The position numbers were made by a program, and so were the translations under genes. Positions 9,882 to 20,008 of a DNA stretch of 64,000 nt are shown here, piece after piece. Source of the stretch: an uncultured Salinicoccus sp. (GTDB lineage: Bacteria > Bacillota > Bacilli > Staphylococcales > Salinicoccaceae); assembly GCA_947494965.1 (NCBI GenBank), contig CANLWV010000002.1:186001-250000 (forward strand), read 5' to 3'. Each line of letters opens with the position of its first letter. The first letter of the stretch is position 1. A model generated the notes under the pieces. It worked only from the letters and a program-made list of their open reading frames with translations. It was not told the DNA's origin and did no database searches.

Positions 9882-10934
9882 CTATTCTAGGATGCCCTCT
9901 TCACTGGCATCTGATTCACTTTTGATATCAATTTTCCATCCTGTCAGTTTAGCTGCAAGACGTGCGTTCTGTCCACGCTTGCCTATCGCCAGGGAAAGTT
10001 GATTATCCGGTACGATGACCATCGTCGATTGATTCTCTTCGTCGACCACTACATCGATCACCTGCGAAGGGCTGAGCGCATTTTTGACAAATACTTTCGG
10101 GTCTTCATCCCATAGGACGATGTCGATCTTTTCGCCTGAAAGTTCATTGACGATTGCTTCGACACGTGCTCCCCGGGCGCCTACACACGAACCTACAGCA
10201 TCGACATCCGGATTCTTCGCATAAACGCTTATTTTGGAACGTTCGCCAGCTTCCCTGGCGACACTGGTAATCTCGACTGTACCGTCGTAAATTTCTGGCA
10301 CTTCTTTCTCAAACAGCCGTTTCAGGAGGTTCGGATGGGTCCGTGAAACGAAGATTTGTGGTCCTTTGGTAGTCTGTTCGACTTTATTCACATAGACTTT
10401 AATTCTGTCGTTTGGACGATAGGACTCATTCGGCATCCTTTCGGACTCGCTTAAAACTGCATCGGTCCTGCCCAACTGGATGTGGACGAAACGATGGTCC
10501 ACACGGTCGATCAGACCTGTTAAGACTTCATCTTCCTTATCGATGAATTCATTATAAAGGATCCCGCGCTCAGCATCCCGCAGGCGCTGCATGACCGCCT
10601 GCTTGGCGGCTTGGGCGCCTACCCTATTGAAATCCTTTGGCGTGACGTCCTCATCATACGGATCGCCGACTTCATATGCCGGATTAACGGTGCGGGCTGT
10701 TTCAAGGTCGATTTCCGCAGTCGGATCTTCAACCTCCTCCACAACATCTTTTCTGGATACCACTATATATGTACCGTTATCCATATTCAGGTCGACTTTA
10801 ACATTCTTATGCTGGGAGTAATTCTTTTTATATGCTGTCAAAAGCGCTGCCTCGATGGTTTCTACAAGCACTTCCCTTGGAATGCTTTTTTCCTTCTCGA
10901 GGTAGTCTATCGCATTCAATAACTCCTGGTTCAC
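9882..10934 (-). CDS. nusA: Transcription termination/antitermination protein NusA
   Basis: 350 residues, slightly shorter than in S. aureus. It binds RNA polymerase and controls pausing, termination and antitermination. An N-terminal polymerase-binding domain (about 1-125) is followed by an S1 domain (about 130-200) and two KH domains, with [14 protein letters not shown] and [11 protein letters not shown] as the KH signatures. GTG start at 10934 with a GGAGG site. It follows rimP by 16 bases. The operon leader contains a hairpin that may be a NusA-dependent attenuator. Confidence 0.96.
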   Translation of the reverse strand: MNQELLNAIDYLEKEKSIPREVLVETIEAALLTAYKKNYSQHKNVKVDLNMDNGTYIVVSRKDVVEEVEDPTAEIDLETARTVNPAYEVGDPYDEDVTPKDFNRVGAQAAKQAVMQRLRDAERGILYNEFIDKEDEVLTGLIDRVDHRFVHIQLGRTDAVLSESERMPNESYRPNDRIKVYVNKVEQTTKGPQIFVSRTHPNLLKRLFEKEVPEIYDGTVEITSVAREAGERSKISVYAKNPDVDAVGSCVGARGARVEAIVNELSGEKIDIVLWDEDPKVFVKNALSPSQVIDVVVDEENQSTMVIVPDNQLSLAIGKRGQNARLAAKLTGWKIDIKSESDASEEGILE

Positions 10935-10950
10935 TAATAAGCGCCTCCAA

Positions 10951-11418
10951 TCATAATATTACCGCTTTTCGAATTGTTGCGATCTTGCTTCGGTCTATCG
11001 TCACTGTTTTCTTACGTGTTTTAACTTTATATTCTATCGTTACGGAAGTCGGATCATAAGCCTTCAATATTCCAGTCCATTCCTTCTCTCCGTCAATCTG
11101 CTGGTAGGTCTTTACATAGATGCCCTGCTCCAGCGTCATTTCCAGATCTTCGTCATCCTCGATCGGGCGCTCTGCACCTGGTGACGAGACATCAAGGAAA
11201 TATCCCCCTTGGATGATTTCCCATTCATCAAGTTTTTCGCTCAATACTTCACTCACCTGGGCGCAATCCTCAAGGGTGATGCCGCCTTTCTTATCAAGGT
11301 AGAGTCTCAGAAAGTAGTCCTTCCCTTCTTTGACATACTCCACTTCAATGAGTTTGTACCCCATCTCCACAACCACTGGTCGAGCATGCTCCAAGACATT
11401 CTTTTCAGTGCGATTCAC
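10951..11418 (-). CDS. rimP: Ribosome maturation factor RimP
   Basis: 155 residues. A 30S assembly factor, first gene of the rimP-nusA-rnpM-ylxQ-infB operon. The family core YFLRLYLDKKGGITLEDC and the YFLDVSSPGAERPI block are present. GTG start at 11418 with a strong GGAGGGG site. A perfect 14-bp palindromic hairpin lies about 27 bases upstream in the leader. Confidence 0.95.
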   Translation of the reverse strand: MNRTEKNVLEHARPVVVEMGYKLIEVEYVKEGKDYFLRLYLDKKGGITLEDCAQVSEVLSEKLDEWEIIQGGYFLDVSSPGAERPIEDDEDLEMTLEQGIYVKTYQQIDGEKEWTGILKAYDPTSVTIEYKVKTRKKTVTIDRSKIATIRKAVIL

Positions 11419-11444
11419 TGCCCATTCCCCTCCTTCAAAACTAA

Positions 11445-11472
11445 GAGAAGAACGGGCTAGCCCGTTCTTCTC
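11445..11472 (-). terminator. Hairpin in the rimP-nusA operon leader (possible NusA-dependent attenuator)
   Basis: Perfect 28-base palindrome with arms GAGAAGAACGGGCT and AGCCCGTTCTTCTC, between the promoter at 11502-11530 and rimP. On the minus strand it is followed by TTAGTTTT, an interrupted U-run. It could also terminate polC transcription. In B. subtilis, as I recall, NusA controls its own operon through such a weak leader terminator. Confidence 0.6.
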
Positions 11473-11501
11473 CGCGTAACGTGGTATTTAATATCATAGT
11501 T

Positions 11502-11530
11502 ATTATACCACAGTGTATTTTAGCCTGCAA
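11502..11530 (-). promoter_or_regulatory. Promoter of the rimP-nusA-infB operon
   Basis: Extended -10 element TGGTATAAT (TATAAT at 11502-11507) with TTGCAG 17 bases upstream. An inverted repeat GTGGTAT (11481-11487)/ATACCAC (11505-11511) overlaps the -10. Confidence 0.75.
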
Positions 11531-11537
11531 CTTGAGT

Positions 11538-14500
11538 CTACATATCAAAAATCGACAGCTGTGCCTTGTCCGGCAGATGGTCGAGACTACCCAATTCAGT
11601 CAGGTAATCGACTACTTTCTGAGACACACCAGCCCGTTTATTCAAATCTTCTTTCGAGATGAACGGTTCGTCCTCGCGCGCTTCCACAATGCGTTTTGCT
11701 ACTCCGGCACCAAGTCCTGGAACAGCTATGAATGGCGGAATCAGTGCGTTGTCTTCGATCTTGAACTCAAAGCTGTCCGACTTCTCGACGCTTACCGGTT
11801 TTATCTTGTAGCCACGCTGCACCATCTCGTTGGTGATTTCAAGGACCACCAGTGTATCTTTTTCCTTTTTGCTGAGCTCCTGGAACCTCTGATTCATTTC
11901 CTTGACGTTATGCCTGATTGTTGTACCATCCTTGACCATCGTCAGCAAATCGAAGTCCGAAGCACGGACTGTAAAGTAGCTCGCATAATAATAAAGGGGA
12001 TGGTGCACTTTAAAGTAGGCTATCCTGACCGCCATCAGAACATAGGCGGAGGCGTGTGCTTTAGGGAACATGTATTTGATCTTCTTGCAGGAGCTGATGT
12101 ACCACTCGGGCACGCCCTGTTCTTTCATCGCTGTTTCATGCTCCTCGGTCAGGCCTTTACCTTTACGCACCTTTTCCATGATATTGAAGGCGAGCGAAGG
12201 CTCAAGTCCCTGATACATCAGATAGACCATGATGTCATCACGGCACCCGATGACGTTTTTCAAGTCACATGTCCCGTTTCTGATCAGCTCTTGCGCATTG
12301 CCGAGCCACACGTCTGTACCGTGGGATAGCCCGGATATCTGGACGAGTTCACTGAATGTCGAAGGTCTTGTATCCTCAAGCATCTGGCGTACGAAACCAG
12401 TACCGAATTCAGGTACACCAAGCGTACCTGTGCGGCAGAGGATATCTTCTTCAGAAACACCGAGCGCATCCGGTGAATTGAATAGTGACATCGTTTCTTC
12501 ATCGTCGACGGGCACCGTCTTCGGATCGATGCCGGATAGGTCCTGAAGCATGCGTATCATAGTCGGATCATCATGACCCAGAATATCCAACTTTAGAAGG
12601 TTGTCGTGGATCGAATGGAAGTCGAAGTGCGTGGTCTTCCATTCCGATTCCACATCGTCAGCCGGATACTGTATTGGCGTAAAATCATATATATCCATGT
12701 AATCCGGAACGACGATGATGCCGCCCGGATGCTGTCCGGTCGTCCGCTTCACACCGCTGCATCCCAATACGAGCCGATCGATTTCAGCCCCTCTACGATG
12801 GAGGCCGTTATCGTTCATATAGCCTTTGACATAACCGAACGCCGTCTTCTCCGCAACTGTACCGATGGTCCCCGCCCTGAACACTTTGTCTTCGCCAAAT
12901 AGTTCCTTTGTATAGTTGTGGGCTACAGGCTGATAATCCCCGCTGAAGTTCAAGTCGATATCCGGAACCTTGTCCCCCTTGAAACCAAGGAAAGTTTCAA
13001 ATGGAATATCCTGCCCCTCTTTTATAAGTGGAGAATTGCAGGTGTCACAAGATTTATCAGGCAGGTCATAGCCAGAGCTTACACTGCCATCCATAAAGAA
13101 TTCACTCGTCCGGCATTTAGGGCAGACATAGTGCGGTGGCAGTGGGTTCACTTCAGTGATTTCCGTCATCGTGGCGACAAAACTGGAACCGACTGAACCG
13201 CGTGAACCGACCAGATAACCGTCTTCAAGTGACTTTTTGACGAGTTTCTGGCTGATGAGGTAGATGACGGCAAAACCGTTTCCGATGATGCTGTCCAGTT
13301 CTTTCTCAAGGCGATCTGTAACGATCTCCGGTAATTCCTCACCGTATAGGGCACGGGCATTGCTGTAGCTGAGTTCCCGGATTTGATCGTTGGCCCCTTC
13401 TATATTCGGGGTGTAGAGCTTATCTTTAATGGGCACCACTTCTTCTATACTATCGGCAATCCGGTTTGGTGCTTCAATGACGACCTCCCGCTTCACCGCC
13501 TCTTCAAGGAATGAGAATGCGTCCAGCATTTCGTCTGTAGTCCTGAAATGCGCGTCGGGCAAGTTACCTCTCGATAACGGATTTCCAGGGTTGCTCTTCA
13601 CCAGGATATCGCGGCACAACTTATCCGACTCATCCAAGTAATGGGTGTTGCCGGTGGCTACTACAGGTTTATCAAGCTCATTACCCAATCTGATGATGTT
13701 TTCGATGATTTCTTCCAAGGTCGCCTCACTGCGGACGATTTCACGCTCCAACAGCCTGCTGTAGAGTGCTTTTGGAAATATCTCGAGATAATCATAGAAA
13801 CGCGCTGCCTTCTTTGCCGCCTCGTATGACTTCTGCATCATGGCAGTGAACACTTCACCTGAATCACATGCACTACCAATGAGCAGCCCGCTCCGATATT
13901 TATCCAATAACTGTTTCCTGATGCGCGGCGTCTTGTAGAAGTTATCTGTCAAGGACTGCGATACTATCTTGAACAGGTTTTTGAGACCTTCCTGGTTTTT
14001 TACAAGGATTGTTACATGGGTCGGCATCGCACGTTTGTAGGAATCCTGATCGGCCAACTTTTCATTGATGTGGTTGTGGTTCTCTATACCTGCCTTTTTA
14101 AGTTGCGATAACATCTTAATGAATATATAGGCGGTCGCTTCGGCATCATATATTGCGCGGTGGTGTTGTGTCAGTTCGACATTATAGCGTTTGGCGAGTA
14201 TATTCAGGCCGTGCTTTTTGAAGTCCTTGTTTATGGAACGGGATAGTTCAAGTGTATCGATGACACCATTCGTATATGGGGCAAGCCCCTCTTTACTGTA
14301 TGCAGCCTCTATAAAGCCCATATCGAAGCTCGCGTTATGGGCGACGAATATCGCATCTCCGACCCATTCCCTGAAATCGGTGATCACTTCTGAAATTGGT
14401 GGCGCATCCTGCAGCATATCATCAGTAATGCCTGTGATTTCCTTGATAGTCTCAGTGAGCGGTTCGTTGGGGTTGCTGAATCTTTCGAAACGGTCTATGA

Positions 14501-15821
14501 TTTCGCCATTTTTGACTTTTACCCCTGCAAGTTCGATGATGCTATCGTACTTGGAAGACAGGCCGGTCGTCTCAACATCGAATACGACATATTCATGTTG
14601 ATCGAGTACTATATCCTGCGGTTTATACGCAATCGCTGCCCCGTCGTCGACGAGCAAGCCTTCCATCCCATAGATCATCTTCAATCCGTTGGCTTTTGCG
14701 GCGTAATATGCGTCTGGGAAAGCCTGGACATTATTGTGGTCAGTAACAGCAATCGCTGTATGCCCATAATCTTTTGCCCGTTTTACGTATTCTCCGATAT
14801 TCCTCAATCCATCCATCTGGCTCATTTCAGAATGGAGATGGAGTTCCACCCTTTTGTCATCACTGTTGTCTTTTTTCTCTGGCTTGTTGAAGACATTCAA
14901 ACTACGGATCATTAGCACCATATCTTTGGAGAACTCATCGTATTCGACATTGCCTTCAATGAGCACCCAATCATTTTTATCCAATGCTTCGAAAACTGCT
15001 TCATCCTCCTTGCCATGCCTCGAAAACATTTTGGCAGCGATGGAGTCCGTATAATCAGTCAGCTTCAATTGGAGGATTTTACGGCCTGTACGGAGCTCTC
15101 GCACTTCTTTATCGAAGATGACCCCTTCAACTTTTACATTGAATTCTTCTTCGACAACTGTTTCAAGCGGCCTGATGTCTTTCATGGTGATTGCTTTGCC
15201 GATCTGCTTGATGGTCGCTTCCTGCTTCTTTTTCATATCCGTTTCAAAATGCTTCTGTTGCTCTATGAATCCCTGCACCAATTCAGTCTTCTCTTCCCTG
15301 AGGCGTTCTTCAAGCTGTGTCCGCCGATTCGAATCGAGTTCTGCATCCTTACGGAATTCGATTCCTTCTATCGGCATGCCGCAGGCAACATAGGCGTTCT
15401 TCAGATTACCATTTATATTTTTATTGAAGTGAGCCACTTCAATGTCATTTTGGACAGAAAAAATCAATGTACCGTCGCTGAGTTGTTTGTCACAATTAAG
15501 CAGCTGGAACTTGATGTTTTGGTTGATCCCGATGGAATCAAGGGCATATTCAAGATAGTCGATTATATCTTTGTCTGTATAATGATCTGCCGTGATGATC
15601 AATTGGGTGCGTGCTATATTGGAAAAAGCTGTTTCTATGCTTTTTTCCATCATGTTCCTGAGCGCGACAGGTATCATTTCTTCAAAATGGACATGGAACT
15701 CCCAGACTCTCTCAGCATCATTTGACACTACTTTCTTTAGGGTTCCTGTAGCTAAATAATTATCATTTCCACTGATTCCTGCCTGCTTCAGCAGAATGTT
15801 AAACTGATCTTTTCCCTTCAC
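11538..15821 (-). CDS. polC: DNA polymerase III alpha subunit, PolC type
   Basis: 1427 residues, the size of Gram-positive PolC (1438 in S. aureus). This is the main replicative polymerase with built-in proofreading. In order: an N-terminal domain and OB-fold (to about 320), PHP domain beginning VELHLHSEMSQMDG, the inserted DEDD exonuclease with FVVFDVETTGLSS (about residue 413), the rest of the PHP domain, a zinc site with CPKC and CDTC, the polymerase core, and a C-terminal helix-hairpin-helix/OB part ending AQLSIFDM. GTG start at 15821 with AGGAGTG. It follows proS as in Bacillus and Staphylococcus, with a hairpin between the two. Confidence 0.97.
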   Translation of the reverse strand: MKGKDQFNILLKQAGISGNDNYLATGTLKKVVSNDAERVWEFHVHFEEMIPVALRNMMEKSIETAFSNIARTQLIITADHYTDKDIIDYLEYALDSIGINQNIKFQLLNCDKQLSDGTLIFSVQNDIEVAHFNKNINGNLKNAYVACGMPIEGIEFRKDAELDSNRRTQLEERLREEKTELVQGFIEQQKHFETDMKKKQEATIKQIGKAITMKDIRPLETVVEEEFNVKVEGVIFDKEVRELRTGRKILQLKLTDYTDSIAAKMFSRHGKEDEAVFEALDKNDWVLIEGNVEYDEFSKDMVLMIRSLNVFNKPEKKDNSDDKRVELHLHSEMSQMDGLRNIGEYVKRAKDYGHTAIAVTDHNNVQAFPDAYYAAKANGLKMIYGMEGLLVDDGAAIAYKPQDIVLDQHEYVVFDVETTGLSSKYDSIIELAGVKVKNGEIIDRFERFSNPNEPLTETIKEITGITDDMLQDAPPISEVITDFREWVGDAIFVAHNASFDMGFIEAAYSKEGLAPYTNGVIDTLELSRSINKDFKKHGLNILAKRYNVELTQHHRAIYDAEATAYIFIKMLSQLKKAGIENHNHINEKLADQDSYKRAMPTHVTILVKNQEGLKNLFKIVSQSLTDNFYKTPRIRKQLLDKYRSGLLIGSACDSGEVFTAMMQKSYEAAKKAARFYDYLEIFPKALYSRLLEREIVRSEATLEEIIENIIRLGNELDKPVVATGNTHYLDESDKLCRDILVKSNPGNPLSRGNLPDAHFRTTDEMLDAFSFLEEAVKREVVIEAPNRIADSIEEVVPIKDKLYTPNIEGANDQIRELSYSNARALYGEELPEIVTDRLEKELDSIIGNGFAVIYLISQKLVKKSLEDGYLVGSRGSVGSSFVATMTEITEVNPLPPHYVCPKCRTSEFFMDGSVSSGYDLPDKSCDTCNSPLIKEGQDIPFETFLGFKGDKVPDIDLNFSGDYQPVAHNYTKELFGEDKVFRAGTIGTVAEKTAFGYVKGYMNDNGLHRRGAEIDRLVLGCSGVKRTTGQHPGGIIVVPDYMDIYDFTPIQYPADDVESEWKTTHFDFHSIHDNLLKLDILGHDDPTMIRMLQDLSGIDPKTVPVDDEETMSLFNSPDALGVSEEDILCRTGTLGVPEFGTGFVRQMLEDTRPSTFSELVQISGLSHGTDVWLGNAQELIRNGTCDLKNVIGCRDDIMVYLMYQGLEPSLAFNIMEKVRKGKGLTEEHETAMKEQGVPEWYISSCKKIKYMFPKAHASAYVLMAVRIAYFKVHHPLYYYASYFTVRASDFDLLTMVKDGTTIRHNVKEMNQRFQELSKKEKDTLVVLEITNEMVQRGYKIKPVSVEKSDSFEFKIEDNALIPPFIAVPGLGAGVAKRIVEAREDEPFISKEDLNKRAGVSQKVVDYLTELGSLDHLPDKAQLSIFDM

Positions 15822-15839
15822 TTACAACACTCCTGTAAA

Positions 15840-15868
15840 GAGCGCGTAAATCGATGATTTACGCGCTC
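15840..15868 (-). terminator. Hairpin between proS and polC
   Basis: Perfect 13-bp stem GAGCGCGTAAATC with a 3-nt loop just after the proS stop. The minus strand continues TTTACAGG, so the U-run is short. It is probably a weak terminator or attenuator ahead of polC. Confidence 0.55.
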
Positions 15869-15874
15869 CCCCTG

Positions 15875-17563
15875 TTAATAATTATCTTCAAGATACTGTT
15901 TCAGTTCGCCCACCGGCAGATTGATGGATGCATCACTGCTTCTCGGTTTGATTTCTACAACGCCTTCTTTCGCATCGCGTCCCACTACTACCCTAAACGG
16001 CAGACCGATCAGGTCGGAATCTGCAAACTTGACGCCGGCACGTTCCTTACGGTCATCGTACAGCACCCGGTAGTCAGCACCAAGTGTTGCATACAATTCT
16101 TCTGCAACCGCTTCAGCCTCTTTGTCTTTAGGGTTTGGAGTGACAATGTGCACATCGAACGGCGTCACCGACTTAGGCCAGATGATGCCGCGCTCATCAT
16201 GGTGGCTCTCAACAATCGCCGACAAGGTCCTGGAGATCCCAACGCCATAACATCCCATGAGCACAGGTGTACTGCGTCCATTCTCATCCAACACATTCAA
16301 GTTCATCGCTTCAGAATATTTTGTGCCCAATTTGAATACTTGGCCCACTTCTATGCCTTTCATGAACTTCACTGGTCCACTGCCGTCCTGAGCCATTTCC
16401 CCTTCGACGATGAAGCGGAAATCACCATAACCACCAATCTCGAAGTCGCGCTTATGGTTGACGTTGAGGAAATGGTATCCACTCTCATTTGCACCAGTCG
16501 GGTAATCCTGCATGTTTTTCACCTGATGGTCAAGGTAGACTTCAATCCCTGCGTCCACAGGACCCAGACTGCCGGGGTCGGCCTGCATCAGGCTCCTAAT
16601 TTCTTCGTCCGTCGCAAAGCGTATATCATCTGTGGCAAAATGAGTCTTGACTTTGACATCATTCAACTCGTGATCTCCCCTGAGCAGTATCATGACGTAC
16701 CGCTCATCGACCTTCATGATCATTGTTTTGGTGGTCTCCTCAAGCTTGATATCAAGGAAATCAGCTAAAGCGCTGCATGTCTTGACGTCAGGCGTCGCTA
16801 CCTTTTCGATTTCCTTAGTACTTTCCACTGGTTTCGCCTCTGGTATCGGACATCCTGCTTTTTCTATATTGGCTGCATAGTTGCTTTCCTCAGTATAGGC
16901 AATCGTGTCCTCCCCGATGTCTGCGAGCGCCATGAATTCATGGGTATGGCTGCCCCCTATCGCACCTGAGTCTGCCTCTACAGCACGGTAATTAAGTCCT
17001 ACCCGGGAAAAGATCTTGGAATAGGCCATATACATGTCCTGATATTTCTCGTCCAGGGAATCCTCATTACTATGGAATGAATAGGCGTCCTTCATAATGA
17101 ATTCACGTCCGCGCAACAGGCCGTATCTTGGACGCAGTTCATCCCTGAATTTCGTCTGGATCTGAAAGACTGTAAGAGGCAGTTTTTTATAGCTTTTGAG
17201 TTCATCACGCAACAGAGCGGTTACAATCTCTTCGTGCGTAGGCCCAAGGGCAAATTCACGACCATGGCGGTCTTCGAGCCGCATAAGTTCACTGCCGTAT
17301 GCTTCCCATCGGCCTGATTCCTGCCAAAGCTCCTTCGGATGCAGTACAGGCATGTGTATCTCTACGCCTTCGATGGCGTTCATCTCTTCTCTGACGATCT
17401 GCTCGATATTGTTCAAGACCAGTTTCGTTATAGGCAGATATGTGTATACACCGCTGGCCATCTGTTTGATCATGCCAGCCTTGAGCATCAGGCGATGGCT
17501 CAGGCTATCTGCATCTTGCGGGGTTTCACGCATTGTTGGTATAAACATTCTAGATTGTCTCAT
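15875..17563 (-). CDS. proS: Prolyl-tRNA synthetase (bacterial type)
   Basis: 562 residues. It charges tRNA-Pro with proline in the cytoplasm. The class II core is visible (motif with [22 protein letters not shown] split around residue 150), followed by the long editing insertion of bacterial-type enzymes (about 235-390, with [10 protein letters not shown] and [15 protein letters not shown]) and the C-terminal anticodon-binding domain. ATG at 17563 with TTTAGGAGTG upstream. It follows rseP by 11 bases in the usual rseP-proS-polC order. No T-box leader is visible. Confidence 0.97.
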   Translation of the reverse strand: MRQSRMFIPTMRETPQDADSLSHRLMLKAGMIKQMASGVYTYLPITKLVLNNIEQIVREEMNAIEGVEIHMPVLHPKELWQESGRWEAYGSELMRLEDRHGREFALGPTHEEIVTALLRDELKSYKKLPLTVFQIQTKFRDELRPRYGLLRGREFIMKDAYSFHSNEDSLDEKYQDMYMAYSKIFSRVGLNYRAVEADSGAIGGSHTHEFMALADIGEDTIAYTEESNYAANIEKAGCPIPEAKPVESTKEIEKVATPDVKTCSALADFLDIKLEETTKTMIMKVDERYVMILLRGDHELNDVKVKTHFATDDIRFATDEEIRSLMQADPGSLGPVDAGIEVYLDHQVKNMQDYPTGANESGYHFLNVNHKRDFEIGGYGDFRFIVEGEMAQDGSGPVKFMKGIEVGQVFKLGTKYSEAMNLNVLDENGRSTPVLMGCYGVGISRTLSAIVESHHDERGIIWPKSVTPFDVHIVTPNPKDKEAEAVAEELYATLGADYRVLYDDRKERAGVKFADSDLIGLPFRVVVGRDAKEGVVEIKPRSSDASINLPVGELKQYLEDNY

Positions 17564-17574
17564 TCAGTTCACTC

Positions 17575-18858
17575 CTAAAGGAAAAATGTTTTTATGTCAT
17601 TCCAAGTTACTAATACCATTACGATCAACAAGAATAGTACACCAATCAGCTGAATGTTCAGTTCAACTCTCCTGTTCAGAGGTTTTTTGAATATCCCTTC
17701 GTATAGTACGAATAATATCCGACCCCCATCCAATGCGGGTATCGGCAGCAGGTTCATTATGCCCAGGTTGACACTCAATATCGCAGTAAAGCGCATAAGC
17801 GTCATCAGGCCCTGGGCTGCTACATCTTCAGTCACTTTATATATACCGACCGGTCCGTTCAACATATCGAAGGAGAAGGTCCCGTCAGCAATGCTGATGA
17901 ACATCTGCACTACAAGCGTGAATATGAGCGTCCCCATTTCGTATGTCTGCTCGGCGCCCCATAATATTGGAGATATCACGCCGCGCTCCATCTCGGCCCC
18001 TATTCCGATGACCAGCCTTTCATTGGTTTCACCGTCTGGAAGTTCCGTCTTTTCAACTATCGGTGTCATTTCAACAGTACGTGATTCCCCATCATTCACA
18101 ACCGTTATGTCGAGTTCGGTTTCGCCTTCTTGCTGGATGATGGTCGACATGTGCTCCCAACTGTCCACTTCCTGACCGTTGATCGTTTTTAGATGATCAC
18201 CTGATTTCAGGCCCGCTTCTTCAGCCGGTGTATCTTCTGCTACAAAGCCTACAACAGCCTCCTCCACTGGCTTGCCATTGATGTAGAACAGCACTGTGAA
18301 CAACGCAAAAGCCAATACGAAGTTCATCAAAGGTCCCGCCGCCAAAGTCATCAGGCGATGCCCCACCGATTTGGACTCAAACCTCGCAGCTCTCGGGGCA
18401 ATGCGCTCCAGTTCGGAATTCTGAACAAAATATGCTTCATCTGAAAATGTATAGGTGACCTCTTCCCCGTCATGTAGGCGTATAGCTTTGATGAACATTT
18501 CTTTGGTGATGTCCGACTGGATGACTTCTACTTCCTCGACTTGCGTGAAGTTATGCTTATCATCAAGTATTATATGGCTGATGCGGTCTACTTCATCAGT
18601 CTTTAATTGGACACGCATACCGGCGTTGAGTGGATTGATTTCCATCTCATCGGAGGCCATTCTGACATATCCACCGATCGGCAGAAGGCGCACCGTATAA
18701 AGTGTGTCATTGTACTTGTGGGAAAATATTTTAGGTCCCATGCCTATGGCGAACTCCGGACACATGATGCCTGCCCGTTTGGCGAAAATGAGGTGCCCAA
18801 GTTCGTGAACTGTAACCAGCACACCAAAAACTACTATAAAAGCTAAAATGCCGGTCAT
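17575..18858 (-). CDS. rseP: Site-2 intramembrane zinc protease RseP (RasP)
   Basis: 427 residues. This membrane metalloprotease cuts transmembrane segments of regulatory proteins and leftover signal peptides. The zinc motif HELGH is at residues 18-22 in the first membrane helix. The second metal motif, in NLLPIPALDGGR, lies near the C-terminus. A PDZ domain lies between them (VGFVAEDTPAEEAGLKSGD, about residue 205). The length matches S. aureus (about 428). It is 4 bases after dxr and before proS. Confidence 0.95.
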   Translation of the reverse strand: MTGILAFIVVFGVLVTVHELGHLIFAKRAGIMCPEFAIGMGPKIFSHKYNDTLYTVRLLPIGGYVRMASDEMEINPLNAGMRVQLKTDEVDRISHIILDDKHNFTQVEEVEVIQSDITKEMFIKAIRLHDGEEVTYTFSDEAYFVQNSELERIAPRAARFESKSVGHRLMTLAAGPLMNFVLAFALFTVLFYINGKPVEEAVVGFVAEDTPAEEAGLKSGDHLKTINGQEVDSWEHMSTIIQQEGETELDITVVNDGESRTVEMTPIVEKTELPDGETNERLVIGIGAEMERGVISPILWGAEQTYEMGTLIFTLVVQMFISIADGTFSFDMLNGPVGIYKVTEDVAAQGLMTLMRFTAILSVNLGIMNLLPIPALDGGRILFVLYEGIFKKPLNRRVELNIQLIGVLFLLIVMVLVTWNDIKTFFL

Positions 18859-18862
18859 ACAA

Positions 18863-19987
18863 TCACCTCATATCTGTTTTATACAATTTATCATAGTACA
18901 GGATCGTTTCCAGGTCGGGATTTTCGACGACCGCATGGCCATCCATGCGGGATTTGACGATTTCCTCTATTCCGGTGAATGAAATTTCACCATCCAAAAA
19001 GCGTCCGACAGCATATTCATTTGCAGCATTCATTACTGCCGGCATCGTGCCGCCAGCTTCCATTGCTTCATACGCATAGGCAAGCATCCGGAAACGGTCC
19101 AGATCCATTGGTTTGAAATTCAGTTGGCTGAGGGCTGAAAAATCCATCGGGTTGTTCATCGGCATCCTTCGAGGATGACTGAATGCGAATTGGATGGCTG
19201 TCCGCATATCGGGTGTGCCTATTTGCGCCATGATGCTGTTATCGATAAATTCAACCATAGAGTGTATGGTACTCTCCTTATGGAGAATTGTAGAAATCTG
19301 ATTGATGTCGACATCAAAAAGCCATTTAGCCTCTATCACTTCAAGCCCTTTATTCATCATCGTCGCTGAATCTATGGTGATTTTCTGGCCCATGGACCAG
19401 TTGGGATGATTCAGTGCATCTTCAAGCGAGACATCCGACAATTCGCTTCGAGACAGATCCCGGAATGAACCGCCACTTGCAGTGAGGATGATCTTCTTCA
19501 CTTCACGTAGGTTTTCACCACGCAGACACTGGAAAACTGCTGAGTGCTCAGAATCGACAGGGATAATCGCCACACCTTTGGCTTTCGCTTTCGACATGAC
19601 GATTTCGCCGGCTGCAACAAGCGTTTCCTTGTTTGCCAAGGCAATGTCTTTACCCTGCTCTATCGCATGCAATGTCGGTTCCAGACCGATGCTTCCCATG
19701 ATTGCAGTCAGAACCATATCAGAATCATCCGAAACAACTTCAATGAGGCCCCGAGCCCCTGAAGTGAACTCTATATGTGGATATTTCTGTGCCAGTACCA
19801 GCCTGTCGGAATCATCTTTGACGCTCACAAGCTTTGGTTCAAACTGCTCGAGTATTTCTTCAAGTTTTTTTATGTTACTGCCTACAGAAATGCTGCCGAT
19901 TTTGAATTGCTCGCGGTTTTGGGCGATGACGTCCAAAGCTTGAGTGCCTATTGAACCTGTAGCGCCTAATATTGAAATAGTCTTCAT
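18863..19987 (-). CDS. dxr: 1-deoxy-D-xylulose 5-phosphate reductoisomerase
   Basis: 374 residues. This is the second enzyme of the MEP isoprenoid pathway, making 2-C-methylerythritol 4-phosphate with NADPH. The NADPH-binding GATGSIGTQALDV opens the protein. PVDSEHSAVFQCL and LTASGGSFRD carry metal- and substrate-binding residues, and HPNWSMGQKITIDSATMMNK is the conserved core. It appears intact. The order uppS-cdsA-dxr-rseP is that of Bacillus. S. aureus has no dxr here because it makes isoprenoids by the mevalonate route, so this gene places the organism outside the main Staphylococcus group. Confidence 0.96.
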   Translation of the reverse strand: MKTISILGATGSIGTQALDVIAQNREQFKIGSISVGSNIKKLEEILEQFEPKLVSVKDDSDRLVLAQKYPHIEFTSGARGLIEVVSDDSDMVLTAIMGSIGLEPTLHAIEQGKDIALANKETLVAAGEIVMSKAKAKGVAIIPVDSEHSAVFQCLRGENLREVKKIILTASGGSFRDLSRSELSDVSLEDALNHPNWSMGQKITIDSATMMNKGLEVIEAKWLFDVDINQISTILHKESTIHSMVEFIDNSIMAQIGTPDMRTAIQFAFSHPRRMPMNNPMDFSALSQLNFKPMDLDRFRMLAYAYEAMEAGGTMPAVMNAANEYAVGRFLDGEISFTGIEEIVKSRMDGHAVVENPDLETILYYDKLYKTDMR

Positions 19988-20008
19988 TTAATTTCACCCA
20001 GTTCTATC

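Noticed and set aside
11481-12329. Long plus-strand open frame (282 codons) opposite polC
   Set aside because: It is the antisense shadow of the strongly conserved end of polC, has no recognisable domain and no ribosome site.
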